Source: Bacteroides luhongzhouii
GTDB taxonomy: Bacteria; Bacteroidota; Bacteroidia; Bacteroidales; Bacteroidaceae
Assembly (NCBI RefSeq): GCF_009193295.2
Contig: NZ_CP059973.1
Location: forward strand, 5,084,001-5,148,000
Reading direction: 5' to 3'
Length of the DNA: 64,000 nt
The position numbers and the translations under genes are program-made. Shown piece after piece: positions 53,626 to 62,091 of the stretch (position 1 is its first letter; the number at the start of each line of letters is the position of its first letter). The notes under the pieces were generated by a model, which was given only the letters and a program-made list of their open reading frames with translations, made no database searches and was not told where the DNA came from.

Positions 53626-54093
53626 CTAAAAAACAAAGGATAGTCCCAAAATTGCCGCCAGTATAAAAAAACAACCAGGAACAAATTGGTTAACAAGCAG
53701 CCTCATTAGTTGCATTCTGGGCAACACGAACATATCATTCGCCTTATCTTTATCATACAATATGGTAACCTTATCATCTATATGATACTGTTTTGGATAA
53801 AGGTAAATGTTATTTTCCTCTTCACTCTTTAGATTAGAAGGAAAAAATTGGCAACACTTCTCGTCTTCTCCCTCCAATTTATATTTTATTTTTGGTATAC
53901 ATACATCAGTAATATTCATACCATCAGACTTTACCTGTGTCTCTATATCCACTACCTTTCCATGTGTTTTCCTGCTATACGCTTTTATTATCCTGCAATG
54001 AAGCATCCACAAGAGTCCCATTTTCAGAATTAGAAAAGCACCCCGCAACATAAGTATAACAGATACTACACAAATTATTATATTTATAACCAT
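53626..54093 (-). CDS. Small membrane protein (DUF3592-like)
   Basis: 155 aa with one long N-terminal hydrophobic region (VINIIICVVSVILMLRGAFL) and one C-terminal helix (FVPGCFFILAAILGLSFVF). Between them is a beta-rich domain of about 90 residues with the DUF3592 pattern (HGKVVDIETQ ... YHIDDKVTILYDKDKANDMF). Function unknown. The 61-residue gene lies 4 bp upstream on the same strand. Confidence 0.78.
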   Translation of the reverse strand: MVINIIICVVSVILMLRGAFLILKMGLLWMLHCRIIKAYSRKTHGKVVDIETQVKSDGMNITDVCIPKIKYKLEGEDEKCCQFFPSNLKSEEENNIYLYPKQYHIDDKVTILYDKDKANDMFVLPRMQLMRLLVNQFVPGCFFILAAILGLSFVF

Positions 54094-54097
54094 ACTT

Positions 54098-54283
54098 TTA
54101 TTTCTTATGACGGTTAGCTCTTTTCTTCCGGATATCTGCTTTCATCTTCGCTGCACCCGAACCATGCTGTCCGCGAATATACGTCGCTTTTTTTGCTTTC
54201 GTTTTCACCTTTTCCTCTTCTTGGGGCTTATCTTTCTTACCTTTAAAGACGATTCCACCCATGATTGCTTCTTCTATACTCAT
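54098..54283 (-). CDS. Small basic protein of unknown function
   Basis: 61 aa, starting MSIEEAIMGGIVFKGKKDKP and very Lys/Arg-rich to the end (GAAKMKADIRKKRANRHKK). It has its own -7 box (TATCTTTG, 54318-54325 minus) 34 bp upstream, and sits 4 bp before the DUF3592-like gene, which argues it is real. The basic tail could bind nucleic acid, but there is no motif to prove it. Confidence 0.65.
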   Translation of the reverse strand: MSIEEAIMGGIVFKGKKDKPQEEEKVKTKAKKATYIRGQHGSGAAKMKADIRKKRANRHKK

Positions 54284-54317
54284 ATAATCATTTATTAGTA
54301 TTCAACATTTCCGACGG

Positions 54318-54354
54318 CAAAGATAACCCTTTTCTGCGGATTTATTTATCTTTG
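54318..54354. promoter_or_regulatory. Divergent -7 boxes of the small basic protein and methyltransferase genes
   Basis: TATCTTTG on the minus strand at 54318-54325 (towards 54283) and on the plus strand at 54347-54354 (towards 54379), only 21 bp apart. Confidence 0.65.
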
Positions 54355-54378
54355 CAGAGTTAACAATCGTAACCACCA

Positions 54379-55110
54379 ATGGCAACAACAACTCTTTCTG
54401 CAGAAAAGGACCCGATGGGAACCGCTATTTCTGATTATTTTAATCATCACAGAGCTGATCGTTTGCGGGTATTTTCTTCTCAATTCGAAGAAGATGAAAT
54501 TCCCGTCAAAGAACTGTTTCGTAGTACACAGTCTATGCCTATACTAGAGCGTACTGCCCTACAAATGGCTACAGGGCGAATATTGGATGTAGGTGCCGGA
54601 AGCGGATGTCATGCACTGGCACTTCAGGAAATGGGAAAAGAAGTGTGTGCCATTGATATTTCTCCGCTATCCGTCGAAGTGATGCAACAACGTGGAGTGA
54701 ACGATCCGCGCCTCATCAATCTTTTTGACGAAACATTTACCGAAACATTCGATACAATCCTGATGCTTATGAATGGCTCTGGAATTATCGGAAAACTGAA
54801 TAATATGCCCGGATTCTTCCAACGGATGAAACGTATTCTCCGCCCCGGTGGATGTATACTCATGGATTCCAGCGATTTGCGCTATCTTTTTGAAGAAGAG
54901 GACGGCAGCATAGTTATTGATCTGGCCGGAGATTATTATGGAGAGATTGACTTCCAAATGCAATATAAAAATGTAAAAGGAGACACATTCGACTGGTTAT
55001 ATGTAGATTTTCAGACTCTTAGCTTATACGCTTCCGAATGTGGTTTTAAGGCAGAACTGGTGAAAGAAGGAAAACATTACGATTACCTGGTCAAACTTAG
55101 CATTGCTTGA
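54379..55110 (+). CDS. Class I SAM-dependent methyltransferase
   Basis: 243 aa. SAM-binding motif I ILDVGAGSGCHALALQE (about 71-87) followed by acidic residue in VCAIDISPLSVEVM; later motifs FDTILMLMNGSGIIG and LRPGGCILMDSSD. Substrate not deducible. Single gene followed by 22-bp array 3. Confidence 0.9.
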   Translation: MATTTLSAEKDPMGTAISDYFNHHRADRLRVFSSQFEEDEIPVKELFRSTQSMPILERTALQMATGRILDVGAGSGCHALALQEMGKEVCAIDISPLSVEVMQQRGVNDPRLINLFDETFTETFDTILMLMNGSGIIGKLNNMPGFFQRMKRILRPGGCILMDSSDLRYLFEEEDGSIVIDLAGDYYGEIDFQMQYKNVKGDTFDWLYVDFQTLSLYASECGFKAELVKEGKHYDYLVKLSIA

Positions 55111-55123
55111 GAAGCTCATCATT

Positions 55124-55211
55124 ATATAGTGACGGTATGCTTCCCGGATAGCGACACTATATAACCAAAATAGTGACACCATCACATCAGGATAGCGTCA
55201 CTATTTTTATA
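55124..55211. repeat. Array 3: four degenerate 22-bp tandem units
   Basis: Units start at 55124, 55146, 55168 and 55190, each exactly 22 bp. Core is ATAGTGAC or GGATAGCGAC/GTCACTAT; units 1 and 3 resemble each other, as do 2 and 4. ATAGTGAC and GTCACTAT are complements, so the array folds into hairpins and ends in a T-run that could stop transcription of the methyltransferase gene. Confidence 0.88.
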
Positions 55212-55255
55212 TACTCATAAATGTTCTGTCAGAAACATCTGATGAAGGCTTTCTT

Positions 55256-55864
55256 TTATTTCAGCATTTCATTAATCGCCTGTACAAGAGAAGCAAACTC
55301 TTCTTCATTATACAAACGAGTCAGTTTTACAATTTTCCCTTCCTTGTCGATTAACACATTTCTTGTTATTCCGGATTCACGTAATGCATATTTTGCAAAA
55401 ATATCAGCACCCGGGTCCAGTCCTAACGGATAAGTCACTCCGGTGGCCTTAGCAAAAGCCAGTACTTTGTCAAGAGGTTCGTCACGATCAATGCCAATTA
55501 AAGCAAAGTCAGGATTATTTTTATGCTTCAGCCAAATATCCTTTTCGATAAACGGCATTTCTTTACGACAAACTCCACACCAACTGGCAGTAAACTGCAA
55601 CATGACCACTTTACCACGAAGGGAAGATAAACTCACTTGCTTACCATCTGTCAAGGTAATCGTAAAATCCGGAGCCGTCTCTCCTACCCGAACAATATAT
55701 CCTGTACTGTCTGCCCGAACAGATATAGTATCCGCAGCTACTTCTACACTATCTGTTGCAACCTCTACATTTGCCGTCCCCTTTTTCTGTCCGGAACAAG
55801 CCCATATACCTATGGCTAAAAGCGCCATATTACATACATTCATAATTTTCATTTTCATTTTCAT
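55256..55864 (-). CDS. TlpA-like thioredoxin-fold lipoprotein
   Basis: 202 aa. Lipobox AIGIWAC places the lipid on Cys23. A linker of about 35 residues leads to an AhpC/TSA-thioredoxin domain (from about 60: VGETAPDFTITLTDGKQVSL) with redox motif WCGVC (Cys95, Cys98). Likely a periplasmic thiol reductant or resistance protein. Several ATG starts occur close together at the N-terminus; the first is used. Confidence 0.92.
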   Translation of the reverse strand: MKMKMKIMNVCNMALLAIGIWACSGQKKGTANVEVATDSVEVAADTISVRADSTGYIVRVGETAPDFTITLTDGKQVSLSSLRGKVVMLQFTASWCGVCRKEMPFIEKDIWLKHKNNPDFALIGIDRDEPLDKVLAFAKATGVTYPLGLDPGADIFAKYALRESGITRNVLIDKEGKIVKLTRLYNEEEFASLVQAINEMLK

Positions 55865-55910
55865 CTAATCATTGGTTACTTTGCAAATATAAAAAAAGTG
55901 TGCGATGTAT

Positions 55911-55940
55911 TTGCATTTTTAAAAGAAATTCATACCTTTG
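55911..55940 (+). promoter_or_regulatory. Promoter of tRNA-Thr
   Basis: TTG (55911-55913), 19-bp spacer, TACCTTTG (55933-55940). Confidence 0.75.
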
Positions 55941-55959
55941 CACCCGCAAAAGAAAAAAT

Positions 55960-56033
55960 GCCTCTTTAGCTCAGTTGGCCAGAGCACGTGATTTGTAATC
56001 TCGGGGTCGTTGGTTCGAATCCGACAAGAGGCT
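55960..56033 (+). tRNA. tRNA-Thr (anticodon TGT)
   Basis: 74 nt cloverleaf: acceptor GCCTCTT pairs with AAGAGGC, D-arm AGCTCAGTTGGCCAGAGC, anticodon loop TTTGTAA (TGT), T-arm GTTGGTTCGAATCCGAC. No encoded CCA. A hairpin terminator follows at 56045-56076. Confidence 0.95.
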
Positions 56034-56044
56034 CTCCAGAATAA

Positions 56045-56076
56045 ATGCTGTTTATCACATCAGATAAGCAGCATTT
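56045..56076 (+). terminator. Terminator of tRNA-Thr
   Basis: ATGCTGTTTATC and GATAAGCAGCAT form the stem, followed by TTTTTTA. Confidence 0.85.
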
Positions 56077-56174
56077 TTTATTAAGTCTCCTCTCAATATC
56101 TCTGTTTACAAAATGCGGGTCAATGTAAAAAACAGGTTGAAGTGTTAAAAAACTACCCGAGTGTGAGATTCTTT

Positions 56175-57158
56175 TTAGGCGCATAGCTTGGAGAGTCTGA
56201 ACAGAAAGAATGGGATATCAGTAACGCCTCGGAATTGACTTCTGAATGCCTTGACTTTTGCGTTGAAAGATTCAGCGCCGGCATTGGTGGAACGGTTGAC
56301 AAAGTAATTCAGGATTGTGTCATAGTGGTTGCGGAATGTTTCTGTAACAGTGCGGAATTGGCCTCCGGCCATTTTCTCCACTTTGTCGTACCATCGGGCA
56401 AGATTCAGCCGGGCAGTGTCCTTATCAACTTTTTGGTTGAATATGCGGGTGAGGTCCATGGCAAGATCATACGCGTGTTTCAGCTCGGGATAAAATTCAA
56501 AAATGATGTCGGCTCTCCATTGCTGGGACTTCGTCCATTTGGAGGCATGTTTTGTCAGAATGTATTTGGCACGTGCAAGGAGCTGTTTCCGGGTGTCGCC
56601 GTTGGCATAACGGTAAGGAACATACGGAATGCCCTCCCTGCGACAGCGTGCAATCTCTTCGTTTTCAATATCCCTTGCCATCCACCGCAGAGATATCCGC
56701 AGCTCGTCTATGGCATCGTAGTAGAGTTTATGGACATGAAAACGGTCGTTGGTCACGATGGCTTTGGGGAATGACCGACGGGCTATGAGCATCATGGATG
56801 ACGAAAGGTCGAGCGTTATCTCTCTTACCGTCTTTCGTCTGGCAGAAGATATCTTCTCAAGAACTGCAATGACCGTTTCAGCCCTGGTACCACGTATCGC
56901 CGCAACAAGCGCGCCCTTCCCGCCGTGAGCGTCACGGTTGGTGACAAAGGTATAGAGCTCGCCGCAGCTGAGCGAAGACTCGTCGATGGCCAGGTTCGGA
57001 CCGATGTTCTGCGGATATAGCACGTACCCATCGGCGTGACACAGCTGCTTCCACTGCCTGTAGCCACTGAAAATCTCCTTATACTGCCGCGATAGGTTGG
57101 AGCCATTTACACCGTAATGAGCACCGATTGAGCGTATGCTCTCAGGGGTGGATTCAAT
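56175..57158 (-). CDS. ISAon1-family transposase (DDE domain)
   Basis: About 327 aa if read from the first codons after the in-frame stop, starting near an ATT codon that overlaps the first ORF's stop (ATTGA). This N-terminus reads ESTPESIRSIGAHYGVNGSN, then LSRQYKEIFSGYRQWKQL. A GTG at 57023 would lose 45 real residues. Catalytic residues: Asp in NLAIDESSLS, Asp in AIVTNDRFHVHKL and Glu in NAGAESFNAKVKAFRSQ. It lies in the +1 frame of the upstream ORF, so it is made by coupling at ATTGA or by +1 frameshifting. Confidence 0.85.
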   Translation of the reverse strand: MESTPESIRSIGAHYGVNGSNLSRQYKEIFSGYRQWKQLCHADGYVLYPQNIGPNLAIDESSLSCGELYTFVTNRDAHGGKGALVAAIRGTRAETVIAVLEKISSARRKTVREITLDLSSSMMLIARRSFPKAIVTNDRFHVHKLYYDAIDELRISLRWMARDIENEEIARCRREGIPYVPYRYANGDTRKQLLARAKYILTKHASKWTKSQQWRADIIFEFYPELKHAYDLAMDLTRIFNQKVDKDTARLNLARWYDKVEKMAGGQFRTVTETFRNHYDTILNYFVNRSTNAGAESFNAKVKAFRSQFRGVTDIPFFLFRLSKLCA

Positions 57159-57501
57159 CCTCCTCTTTTAAAAAAGCAACGAACTCAGGGGTCAGGCGGC
57201 TGCCTTCTTCCGTCAGATCGTAGTCATAGGTAAAGATACTCCCGTCTTCCATGTCGCGCCACTTACGCCGTCGCACATGCAAGTATACCGCCTTCCCGCG
57301 AATCGGAAAATCCTGTATCACACGTTCTTCGGTAAAGCCATATTCGCGGACAGTACCCTTCTTGTAATCTTCGCGAGACATATAACCACGCTCGTCAAGC
57401 CAGTAATCCAGCCGTTCGTACGTTTCCTCGTAGTTGACAAACTCAAAGTTGGCCGTGATAATCTCCGGAAAGATTGTTTTTAATATCTGCCATTGTTTCA
57501 T
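57154..57501 (-). CDS. ISAon1-family transposase N-terminal-region protein
   Basis: 115 aa. Opening WQILKTIFPEIITANFEFVN and the middle ERLDYWLDERGYMSREDYKK are those of the small ORF paired with ISAon1 transposases. Ends EFVAFLKEED, its stop overlapping the start region of the transposase. Probably supplies the DNA-binding part of the transposase. Confidence 0.85.
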   Translation of the reverse strand: MKQWQILKTIFPEIITANFEFVNYEETYERLDYWLDERGYMSREDYKKGTVREYGFTEERVIQDFPIRGKAVYLHVRRRKWRDMEDGSIFTYDYDLTEEGSRLTPEFVAFLKEED

Positions 57502-57564
57502 ACCGCAAAGTTAGCAAGACTATCACATTTTAACAACCTGTTTTTTACATTGACCCCAAAATGC

Positions 57565-57663
57565 TACCATACTCACAGCCAACAGAATTAATATCTTAAA
57601 AGTAAACTTATCCAAAGTTTGCCCCCTATTTGCGTCCCTCAAAAATGGAAAGATTTCTTCCAT
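57565..57663 (-). pseudogene. Short membrane-protein ORF interrupted by the insertion sequence
   Basis: Reading frame from ATG 57663 with one predicted membrane helix near its end; the IS sits five codons before the original stop. It may be only a chance ORF. Confidence 0.3.
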
Positions 57664-57805
57664 TTCTTCTTTTATAGTGAGCCTAAACCAGGATAGACAA
57701 ATACTTCCATAAAGCAGTTGTCTCGGCTTCAACAATCAACTTCTTAAAATCTTCCGGCAACTGTTCCGTATGTGACTTTTCCAAAGCCTCCTGAATCGGA
57801 TATAG

Positions 57806-57838
57806 AAAAACCCTTCCAGAAAACATCTGAAAGGGCTT
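57806..57838 (-). terminator. Terminator of tRNA-Cys
   Basis: Minus strand GCCCTTTC, loop, GGAAGGGT followed by TTTTTC. Confidence 0.8.
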
Positions 57839-57842
57839 CGTG

Positions 57843-57914
57843 AGGTTCCTGGCGGATTCGAACCGCCGTACACGGTTTTGCAGACCGCTGACTAAGCCAC
57901 TCATCCAAGGAACC
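57843..57914 (-). tRNA. tRNA-Cys (anticodon GCA)
   Basis: 72 nt: acceptor GGTTCCT pairs with GGAACC region, anticodon loop CTGCAAA (GCA), T-arm GGCGGTTCGAATCCGCC, and discriminator base T, as needed for cysteine charging. No encoded CCA. Confidence 0.95.
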
Positions 57915-57965
57915 ATTATTTCTCGTTTGCGGTTGCAAAGGTAGTACAAATTTTGAAACTACCAA

Positions 57966-58181
57966 CTATCCGCAGCAATTTTTCTTTGTACTTTTTTTCT
58001 TTACATCACATTCTCTGCGTTTCTTCTCCATCATATCCTTTAGTTCACAGCCACTTACGCAGCTGTCACAAGGATTCTGATTTTCTCGCGTATGACGAAA
58101 AAAAAGAAATATCCCATATATGACGCGGGCAATGCAGAGCACAACGAGTACTCCGACTACCCACTCTTGCCAATTATTCAT
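57966..58181 (-). CDS. FeoB-associated Cys-rich membrane protein
   Basis: 71 aa from MNNWQEWVVGVLVVLCIARV, whose ATG overlaps the FeoAB stop (ATGA); a longer upstream start in the same frame is inside feoB and less likely. One membrane helix, then the cysteine cluster NPCDSCVSGCELKD and a Cys-rich tail (ECDVKK, NCCG). This layout fits the FeoB-associated Cys-rich group thought to help iron delivery. Confidence 0.88.
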   Translation of the reverse strand: MNNWQEWVVGVLVVLCIARVIYGIFLFFRHTRENQNPCDSCVSGCELKDMMEKKRRECDVKKKSTKKNCCG

Positions 58182-60664
58182 ACAAACAATCCTCCAATCT
58201 GATAAACAGCAAATGATACAAGCCAAGCTAATGCCGTTGTATAGCAGGCAGCAAAAAGTGCCCATTTCCAACTACCCGATTCCTGTTTGATAGCCGCTAT
58301 CGCCGCAATACACGGGAAGTAAATTAATACAAACAGCATATAACAGAAAGCAACCAATGGAGTAATCGGAATACGTTCTGCCAAACTTACCGAGGCAGCA
58401 TCCGGATCATCTGCATACAAAACGCCTAACGTACTTACCACCAATTCTTTCGCCCCTACACCGGAAAGCAAGCCAATACCTAATTTCCAATCAAATCCCA
58501 ATGGCTTTATTACCGGCTCTATTCCACGCCCCAACTGACCGATATAGGAATTTTCCTGCTGCTCGGCAACCGTTTCATAGGCATCGTGATTCGGATAATA
58601 TCCCAAAAACCAGATAATAATAGAAGCAATCATAATAATTCCTCCCATCTTTTTCAGATACTGTGCTCCCTTTTCCCATGTATGACGGAAGATAGACTTC
58701 GCAGTCGGCATTCGGTAAGGAGGAAGTTCCATCACAAACGGCGTATCATCACCCTTTATCAGAAACTTGCTAAACAAGCGAGCCATTACCACAGCCAGTA
58801 CAATACCAATCACATAAATACTTAACAACACCAAACTTGCATTGTTCGGGAAAAAAGCACCCACCAATAATAAATAAATCGGCAGACGCGCACTACAAGA
58901 CATCAATGGATTCACCAACATAGTAATAAGACGACTCTTCCGGTTCTCAATAGTACGGGAAGCTATAATCGCAGGCACATTACATCCGAATCCCATAATC
59001 AGAGGAATAAACGACTTTCCGTGCAGCCCCATTTTATGCATGATCTTATCCATGATAAAAGCCGCACGAGCCATATAACCGGAATCTTCCATGATAGAAA
59101 TACAGAAATACAGAATCAGGATATTCGGTAAGAAAACAATGACAGCTCCTACCCCACCGATAATTCCATCAATCAGCAGATCTTTAAATGGACCTTCCGA
59201 CATATTATTGCGCAGCAATTCACCAATCTGTTCTACCACCCATTCAATCCCCATCATCGGATATTCGCCAATAACAAATGTACCTTCAAACATCAGATAC
59301 ATAAAAAGAAAGAAAATAGGAAATCCCCAGACACGATGAGTTACAATCGAATCCAGCACTTTTGTTGTCTGCGCCTGTTCCAGATGATTATCCGTGAACG
59401 TTTCTTTCAACGCGCCACTGATAAATCCATATTTAGCATCAGTAATAGCCGATTCACAATCCTCATTCATTGTCTCCTGAACACGCTTCGACATCTTGTC
59501 GCGGACATGGAAAATTTCATCCGCATTCGGCAGTGTGCGTACAATACGCTCAATGTCAGGATCATTCTCCAACAACTTAATGGAAAGGAAACGGGTGGAA
59601 TATTTATGCCGGATAAACTCGTTCTTGGAGACTTCACTTTTTACAGCCTCAATCGCTTTTTCTATATCAGGACCGTGATTTATATGAATATGCCGGAAGA
59701 CACGCCCCGTCTTTTTATGTTCACGCACATAATCTTCCAAATGCTCTTCCTCATGGTTCTTACGATCTTCCAAAGAGTCATGCCATTCAGTCAAATCTTT
59801 GAGAACTTCCGGATTCATGTTTCCCTGTTTATCGAAGAAGTCTACTCCTTCATACAGATTGATAACCACATGAAACAACGTATCCAATCCACGATTTTTC
59901 TTACTGACAGTAGGCAACATCGGTACCCCGAACAACTTGCTCAACAGATGATAATCCAATGTATTTCCACTGGCTTCCAACTCATCATAAATATTCAGAG
60001 CCACTACCATGCGGACATTCATATCGATCAATTGAGTAGTCAGATATAAGTTTCGCTCCAGATTAGAAGAATCAACGACATTAATAATCACATCAGGAGT
60101 TTCATCAATAATATGACGGCGAACATAGATTTCTTCCGGTGTATAAGCAGATAAAGAATAAGTTCCCGGCAGATCGACAATACGGAAATGATAACCTTCG
60201 AAGTCAAAATAACCTTCTTTGGCATCCACGGTCACACCGCTGTAATTTCCTACATGCTCATGAGCACCGGACGCAAGATTAAACAACGAAGTCTTACCAC
60301 TGTTCGGATTTCCGACCAAGGCAACATTGATGGTACGACGTTTACCTAACGCCAACCGTTTCATATCTTCTTCTTTCACAGAAAGGTCTTCGGGCAATCC
60401 TTCATGATAAACAGTCTTTTCAGCCAGTTCCTTTGCCTCCTCCTCGCTGATTACTTCGATCATTTCAGCTTCCTGACGACGAAGAGATATTTCATAACCT
60501 AAGACTTTATATTTTATGGGATCTTTTAGCGGAGCGTTCAACAGCACTTCAACCGTTTTACCTTTAATGAAGCCCATCTCCACAATACGTTTACGAAAAC
60601 CACCGTGCCCCAATACCTTTACAATAACACCTTTTTCTCCTGTTTTTAATTCGGACAAACGCAT
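58178..60664 (-). CDS. feoB: FeoA-FeoB fusion, ferrous iron transporter
   Basis: 828 aa from MRLSELKTGEKGVIVKVLGH; a start 45 bp upstream is rejected since it overlaps the promoter. Residues 1-75 are a FeoA SH3-like domain. The G domain follows with GNPNSGKTS (118-126), DLPGTYSLSAYTPEE (G3) and LNIYDELE (G4 region). Gate domains with GFGCNVPAIIASRTIENRKS and many helices complete FeoB. Imports Fe2+ across the inner membrane. The fused form is common in Bacteroides. A promoter with 20-bp spacing lies at 60683-60714. Confidence 0.95.
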   Translation of the reverse strand: MRLSELKTGEKGVIVKVLGHGGFRKRIVEMGFIKGKTVEVLLNAPLKDPIKYKVLGYEISLRRQEAEMIEVISEEEAKELAEKTVYHEGLPEDLSVKEEDMKRLALGKRRTINVALVGNPNSGKTSLFNLASGAHEHVGNYSGVTVDAKEGYFDFEGYHFRIVDLPGTYSLSAYTPEEIYVRRHIIDETPDVIINVVDSSNLERNLYLTTQLIDMNVRMVVALNIYDELEASGNTLDYHLLSKLFGVPMLPTVSKKNRGLDTLFHVVINLYEGVDFFDKQGNMNPEVLKDLTEWHDSLEDRKNHEEEHLEDYVREHKKTGRVFRHIHINHGPDIEKAIEAVKSEVSKNEFIRHKYSTRFLSIKLLENDPDIERIVRTLPNADEIFHVRDKMSKRVQETMNEDCESAITDAKYGFISGALKETFTDNHLEQAQTTKVLDSIVTHRVWGFPIFFLFMYLMFEGTFVIGEYPMMGIEWVVEQIGELLRNNMSEGPFKDLLIDGIIGGVGAVIVFLPNILILYFCISIMEDSGYMARAAFIMDKIMHKMGLHGKSFIPLIMGFGCNVPAIIASRTIENRKSRLITMLVNPLMSCSARLPIYLLLVGAFFPNNASLVLLSIYVIGIVLAVVMARLFSKFLIKGDDTPFVMELPPYRMPTAKSIFRHTWEKGAQYLKKMGGIIMIASIIIWFLGYYPNHDAYETVAEQQENSYIGQLGRGIEPVIKPLGFDWKLGIGLLSGVGAKELVVSTLGVLYADDPDAASVSLAERIPITPLVAFCYMLFVLIYFPCIAAIAAIKQESGSWKWALFAACYTTALAWLVSFAVYQIGGLFV

Positions 60665-60682
60665 AATTCTCAAAATTTTCGG

Positions 60683-60714
60683 CAAAGATAATTCATAACT
60701 TCGGAGCACGCAAA
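60683..60714 (-). promoter_or_regulatory. Promoter of feoAB
   Basis: Minus strand TTTG (60711-60714), 20-bp spacer, TATCTTTG (60683-60690), ending 18 bp before the ATG. Confidence 0.75.
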
Positions 60715-60797
60715 TTATTTAGAATGTTTTTAAATAGCAGCCATTTTTCTCCTCCAAAAGATTTAGAAAAAAATAAAAATACTTATTGATAAACTCG

Positions 60798-60805
60798 TAT
60801 CTTTG
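60798..60805 (+). promoter_or_regulatory. -7 box of tilS placed almost at its start codon
   Basis: TATCTTTG ends 5 bp before the ATG at 60811. Transcription from it would begin at or near the start codon, so tilS mRNA may be leaderless or nearly so. Confidence 0.6.
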
Positions 60806-60810
60806 CAAGT

Positions 60811-62091
60811 ATGATACAACAACGGGTTACAAAATATATAGAAAAGGAACATTTGTTCTCATTGGATGCCAAAGTCTTGATTGCATTGAGTGGTGGTGCC
60901 GACTCGGTGGCACTGTTATGTATTCTACACACAGCAGGTTATCATTGCGAAGCCGCACATTGTAATTTCCACCTGCGAGGCAAAGAATCAGACCGGGATG
61001 AACTGTTTGTACGTCAACTTTGCGAAAGAACCGGAATCCATTTGCATACAATTGATTTTAACACGACACAATACGCAAAGGAAAAACATATTTCGATTGA
61101 AATGGCTGCACGGGAATTACGCTATGACTGGTTCGAGAAAACGAGAAAAGAATGTCAGGCAGAGGTGATCGCCGTAGCACATCATCAGGATGACAGCGTA
61201 GAAACCATACTACTTAACCTGATTCGAGGAACAGGAATTACCGGTTTATTAGGAATCCGCCCACGCAACGGAGCAATCGTACGTCCTCTGCTTTGCGTCA
61301 ATCGGGAAGATATCATCCATTATCTGGAGAGCATCGGGCAAGATTATGTAACAGACAGCACTAATCTGGAAGACGAATATACCCGTAATAAAATCCGGCT
61401 CAATCTCCTTCCACTTATGCAGGAAATCAATCCGTCAGTCAAAAACAATCTGATAGACACGAGCAACTATCTGAATGATATAGCTACAATATATAATAAA
61501 TGTATAGAGGAAACCAAAAAGAATATTGTGACAACAGAAGGTATCCGAATCAGTGATTTAGTAAAGGAACCGGCACCCGAAGCTATTCTATTCGAAATTT
61601 TGCATCCTCTAGGCTTCAATTCTGCACAAATCAAAGATATAGCCCATTCACTTCACAGCCAACCGGGCAAACAATTTTGCAGTAAAAAATGGAGAGTGAT
61701 AAAAGACAGAGAATTCTTATTAACAGAAGCTATCGAATCTAAAAATGAGACTCTTCCTCCTTTTCAAATCATCAAAGAAGAAAAAGAATACACTCCTGAT
61801 TTTCTAATTCCACGCGAAAAAGGAATAGCCTGTTTTGATGCCGACAAACTGAATGGAGATATTCATTACCGGAAATGGCAGACAGGAGACACTTTTATTC
61901 CTTTTGGAATGAAAGGAAAGAAAAAAATAAGCGATTATCTGACCGACCGCAAATTTTCTATCAGTCAAAAAGAACGCCAGTGGGTACTCTGCTGTGGAGA
62001 ACACATTGCGTGGCTAATAGGCGAACGAACAGACAACCGCTTTCGTATTGATGAAACGACTAAGCGCGTCGTGATCTACAAAATAGTTTGA
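60811..62091 (+). CDS. tilS: tRNA(Ile)-lysidine synthase
   Basis: 426 aa. PP-loop [12 protein letters not shown] (SGGADS at 27-32), core motifs [15 protein letters not shown] and [15 protein letters not shown], and C-terminal TilS domain with [20 protein letters not shown]. Changes CAU-anticodon cytidine to lysidine, so tRNA-Ile reads AUA. Its last 16 bp overlap the convergent EFR1-type gene. Confidence 0.95.
   Translation: MIQQRVTKYIEKEHLFSLDAKVLIALSGGADSVALLCILHTAGYHCEAAHCNFHLRGKESDRDELFVRQLCERTGIHLHTIDFNTTQYAKEKHISIEMAARELRYDWFEKTRKECQAEVIAVAHHQDDSVETILLNLIRGTGITGLLGIRPRNGAIVRPLLCVNREDIIHYLESIGQDYVTDSTNLEDEYTRNKIRLNLLPLMQEINPSVKNNLIDTSNYLNDIATIYNKCIEETKKNIVTTEGIRISDLVKEPAPEAILFEILHPLGFNSAQIKDIAHSLHSQPGKQFCSKKWRVIKDREFLLTEAIESKNETLPPFQIIKEEKEYTPDFLIPREKGIACFDADKLNGDIHYRKWQTGDTFIPFGMKGKKKISDYLTDRKFSISQKERQWVLCCGEHIAWLIGERTDNRFRIDETTKRVVIYKIV

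Larger units (their letters stand above)
56117..57556. mobile_element. ISAon1-type (ISL3-like) insertion sequence, intact
   Basis: 1440 bp. Perfect 23-bp terminal inverted repeats, GGGTCAATGTAAAAAACAGG plus TTG at the left and the complement at the right. The direct repeat CAAAATGC flanks both ends (56109-56116 and 57557-57564), an 8-bp target duplication as expected for ISL3-type elements. It carries two overlapping ORFs on the minus strand: an N-terminal-region protein and the DDE transposase. Exact ends and duplication suggest a recent insertion. Confidence 0.93.
57502..57842. other. Region from IS end to tRNA-Cys: interrupted short ORF and terminator
   Basis: After the IS end (57556), the minus strand has an ORF that would start at 57663 (MEEIFPFLRDANRGQTLDKF, then a hydrophobic helix TFKILILLAVSMVAF). 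Joining the flanks at the target site gives the end CKQRY and a stop, about 40 aa in all, so the IS cut its last codons. A second overlapping frame ends SHTEQLPEDFKKLIVEAETT at 57683. Neither is recognised. A tRNA terminator lies at 57806-57838. Confidence 0.5.

Noticed and set aside
55966..56184. Minus-strand ORF of 72 codons containing VGFEPTTPRLQITCSG
   Set aside because: It is the antisense translation of tRNA-Thr, a well-known false gene.
57023..57106. GTG start at 57023 for the transposase, and an 84-codon ORF in another frame above it
   Set aside because: The transposase frame stays open and family-like up to 57158; the other ORF is a shadow.
57154..57180. Slippery heptamer T TTA AAA near the end of the first IS ORF, suggesting -1 frameshifting
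   Set aside because: The -1 frame meets a stop within 20 codons; the transposase is in the +1 frame.
60736..60750. Four-codon ORF with a strong GGAGG site on the minus strand upstream of feoAB
   Set aside because: It lies upstream of the feoAB promoter, so it would not be on that transcript.
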